From the NCBI GenBank assembly GCA_018136815.1, contig CM030931.1, positions 4,470,148 to 4,534,147 of the forward strand: 64,000 bases of DNA, in the 5' to 3' direction. Under the pieces are notes generated by a model. That model made no database searches. It was not told the origin of the DNA and saw nothing but the letters and a program-made list of their open reading frames with translations. The position numbers and the translations under genes are program-made. Positions 63,857 to 64,000 of this stretch are shown here, piece after piece; position 1 is the first letter of the stretch; the number at the start of each line of letters is the position of its first letter. The stretch comes from Isochrysis galbana (taxonomy: Eukaryota > Haptophyta > Isochrysidales > Isochrysidaceae).

Positions 63857-64000
63857 GTGAGGACATTCACGTGAAGAGTGCCGCCCGTGAGTTCTATTCT
63901 CTTATCTTCTGTCTCTCGACGACTCGAGGAAAGGTTGGTCGGGGCGTGGTGGGCTCCCTCTCCCTCTCTCCCCCTCTCTCCTTCTCTCCTTCCCTCTCTC
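63857..64000. other. window end, C/T-rich
   Basis: It ends in a CTCTCTCC-rich tract. No gene was found. Confidence 0.5.

Noticed and set aside
1-64000. tRNA, rRNA or snRNA genes
   Set aside because: No convincing cloverleaf, rRNA core or U-snRNA motif was seen by eye; a tRNAscan-SE and Infernal run would settle this.

Overview
The window is nuclear DNA of a GC-rich, intron-bearing eukaryotic microbe. Evidence for a eukaryote: spliced genes with short GT-AG introns (about 50-530 bp) and eukaryote-only products (proteasome beta-1, PEX19 with a CaaX box, complex I assembly factor NDUFAF3). Retrotransposons of several classes and hAT transposons are also present. A membrane hydroxylase with a hydrophobic leader and a C-rich, repeat-laden genome would suit an alga (haptophyte, pelagophyte or dinoflagellate relative), but the sequence does not fix the lineage. 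TAG, TAA and TGA all end apparently normal genes, so the standard code is assumed.

Host genes in order: a short unknown coiled-coil exon (1795+); a putative glycosyltransferase-like gene (4532-6039, -); an EF-hand protein in about four exons (8338-9366, +); a long disordered KEN-box protein with a C-terminal Cys cluster (12128-14437, -); NDUFAF3-like (15602-16372, +); PSMB1 in four exons (18812-19983, +); a fatty-acid hydroxylase-superfamily enzyme (22399-23301, +); a secreted or Golgi Cys-rich protein in three exons (31194-32479, +); an unknown two-exon protein (45092-46808, +); an unknown protein with a Cdc37-like tryptophan/acidic motif (48881-50260, -); a MORN-repeat protein in three exons (53235-54003, +); a WD40-like protein with one C-terminal membrane span (55647-57575, +); and PEX19 (60411-61232, -). 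The genes are unrelated housekeeping or unknown functions and form no obvious cluster.

Much of the remaining DNA is mobile or derived from mobile elements. The most striking is a Ty3/gypsy-type retroelement on the minus strand (about 34290-43600). Its polyprotein carries a cytosine-C5 methyltransferase-like domain of the kind otherwise typical of bacteriophages, placed before protease, reverse transcriptase and RNase H. Its gag frame joins pol through one in-frame UAG, and a further upstream ORF overlaps gag in the -1 frame. The element stops at the end of RNase H, where it abuts a LINE ORF1. A non-LTR (LINE) family has left ORF1 pieces (18029-18498, 33400-34305), 5' start pieces (16811, 54561), ORF2 pieces (266-820, 25117-26904, 27204-27438, 63517-63856) and several C/T-rich 3' tails. 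Two hAT-type elements show terminal inverted repeats and perfect 8-bp target duplications: 6836-7693, inserted in a repeat whose empty copy lies at 2851-3360, and 50942-51807, inserted in a Ty1/copia RNase H relic. A hAT transposase fragment (61856-62880) and a possible Fanzor/TnpB-like relic (832-1370) complete the mobile set. Short dispersed repeats, an 18-bp minisatellite (9890-10585) and C-runs fill the gaps.
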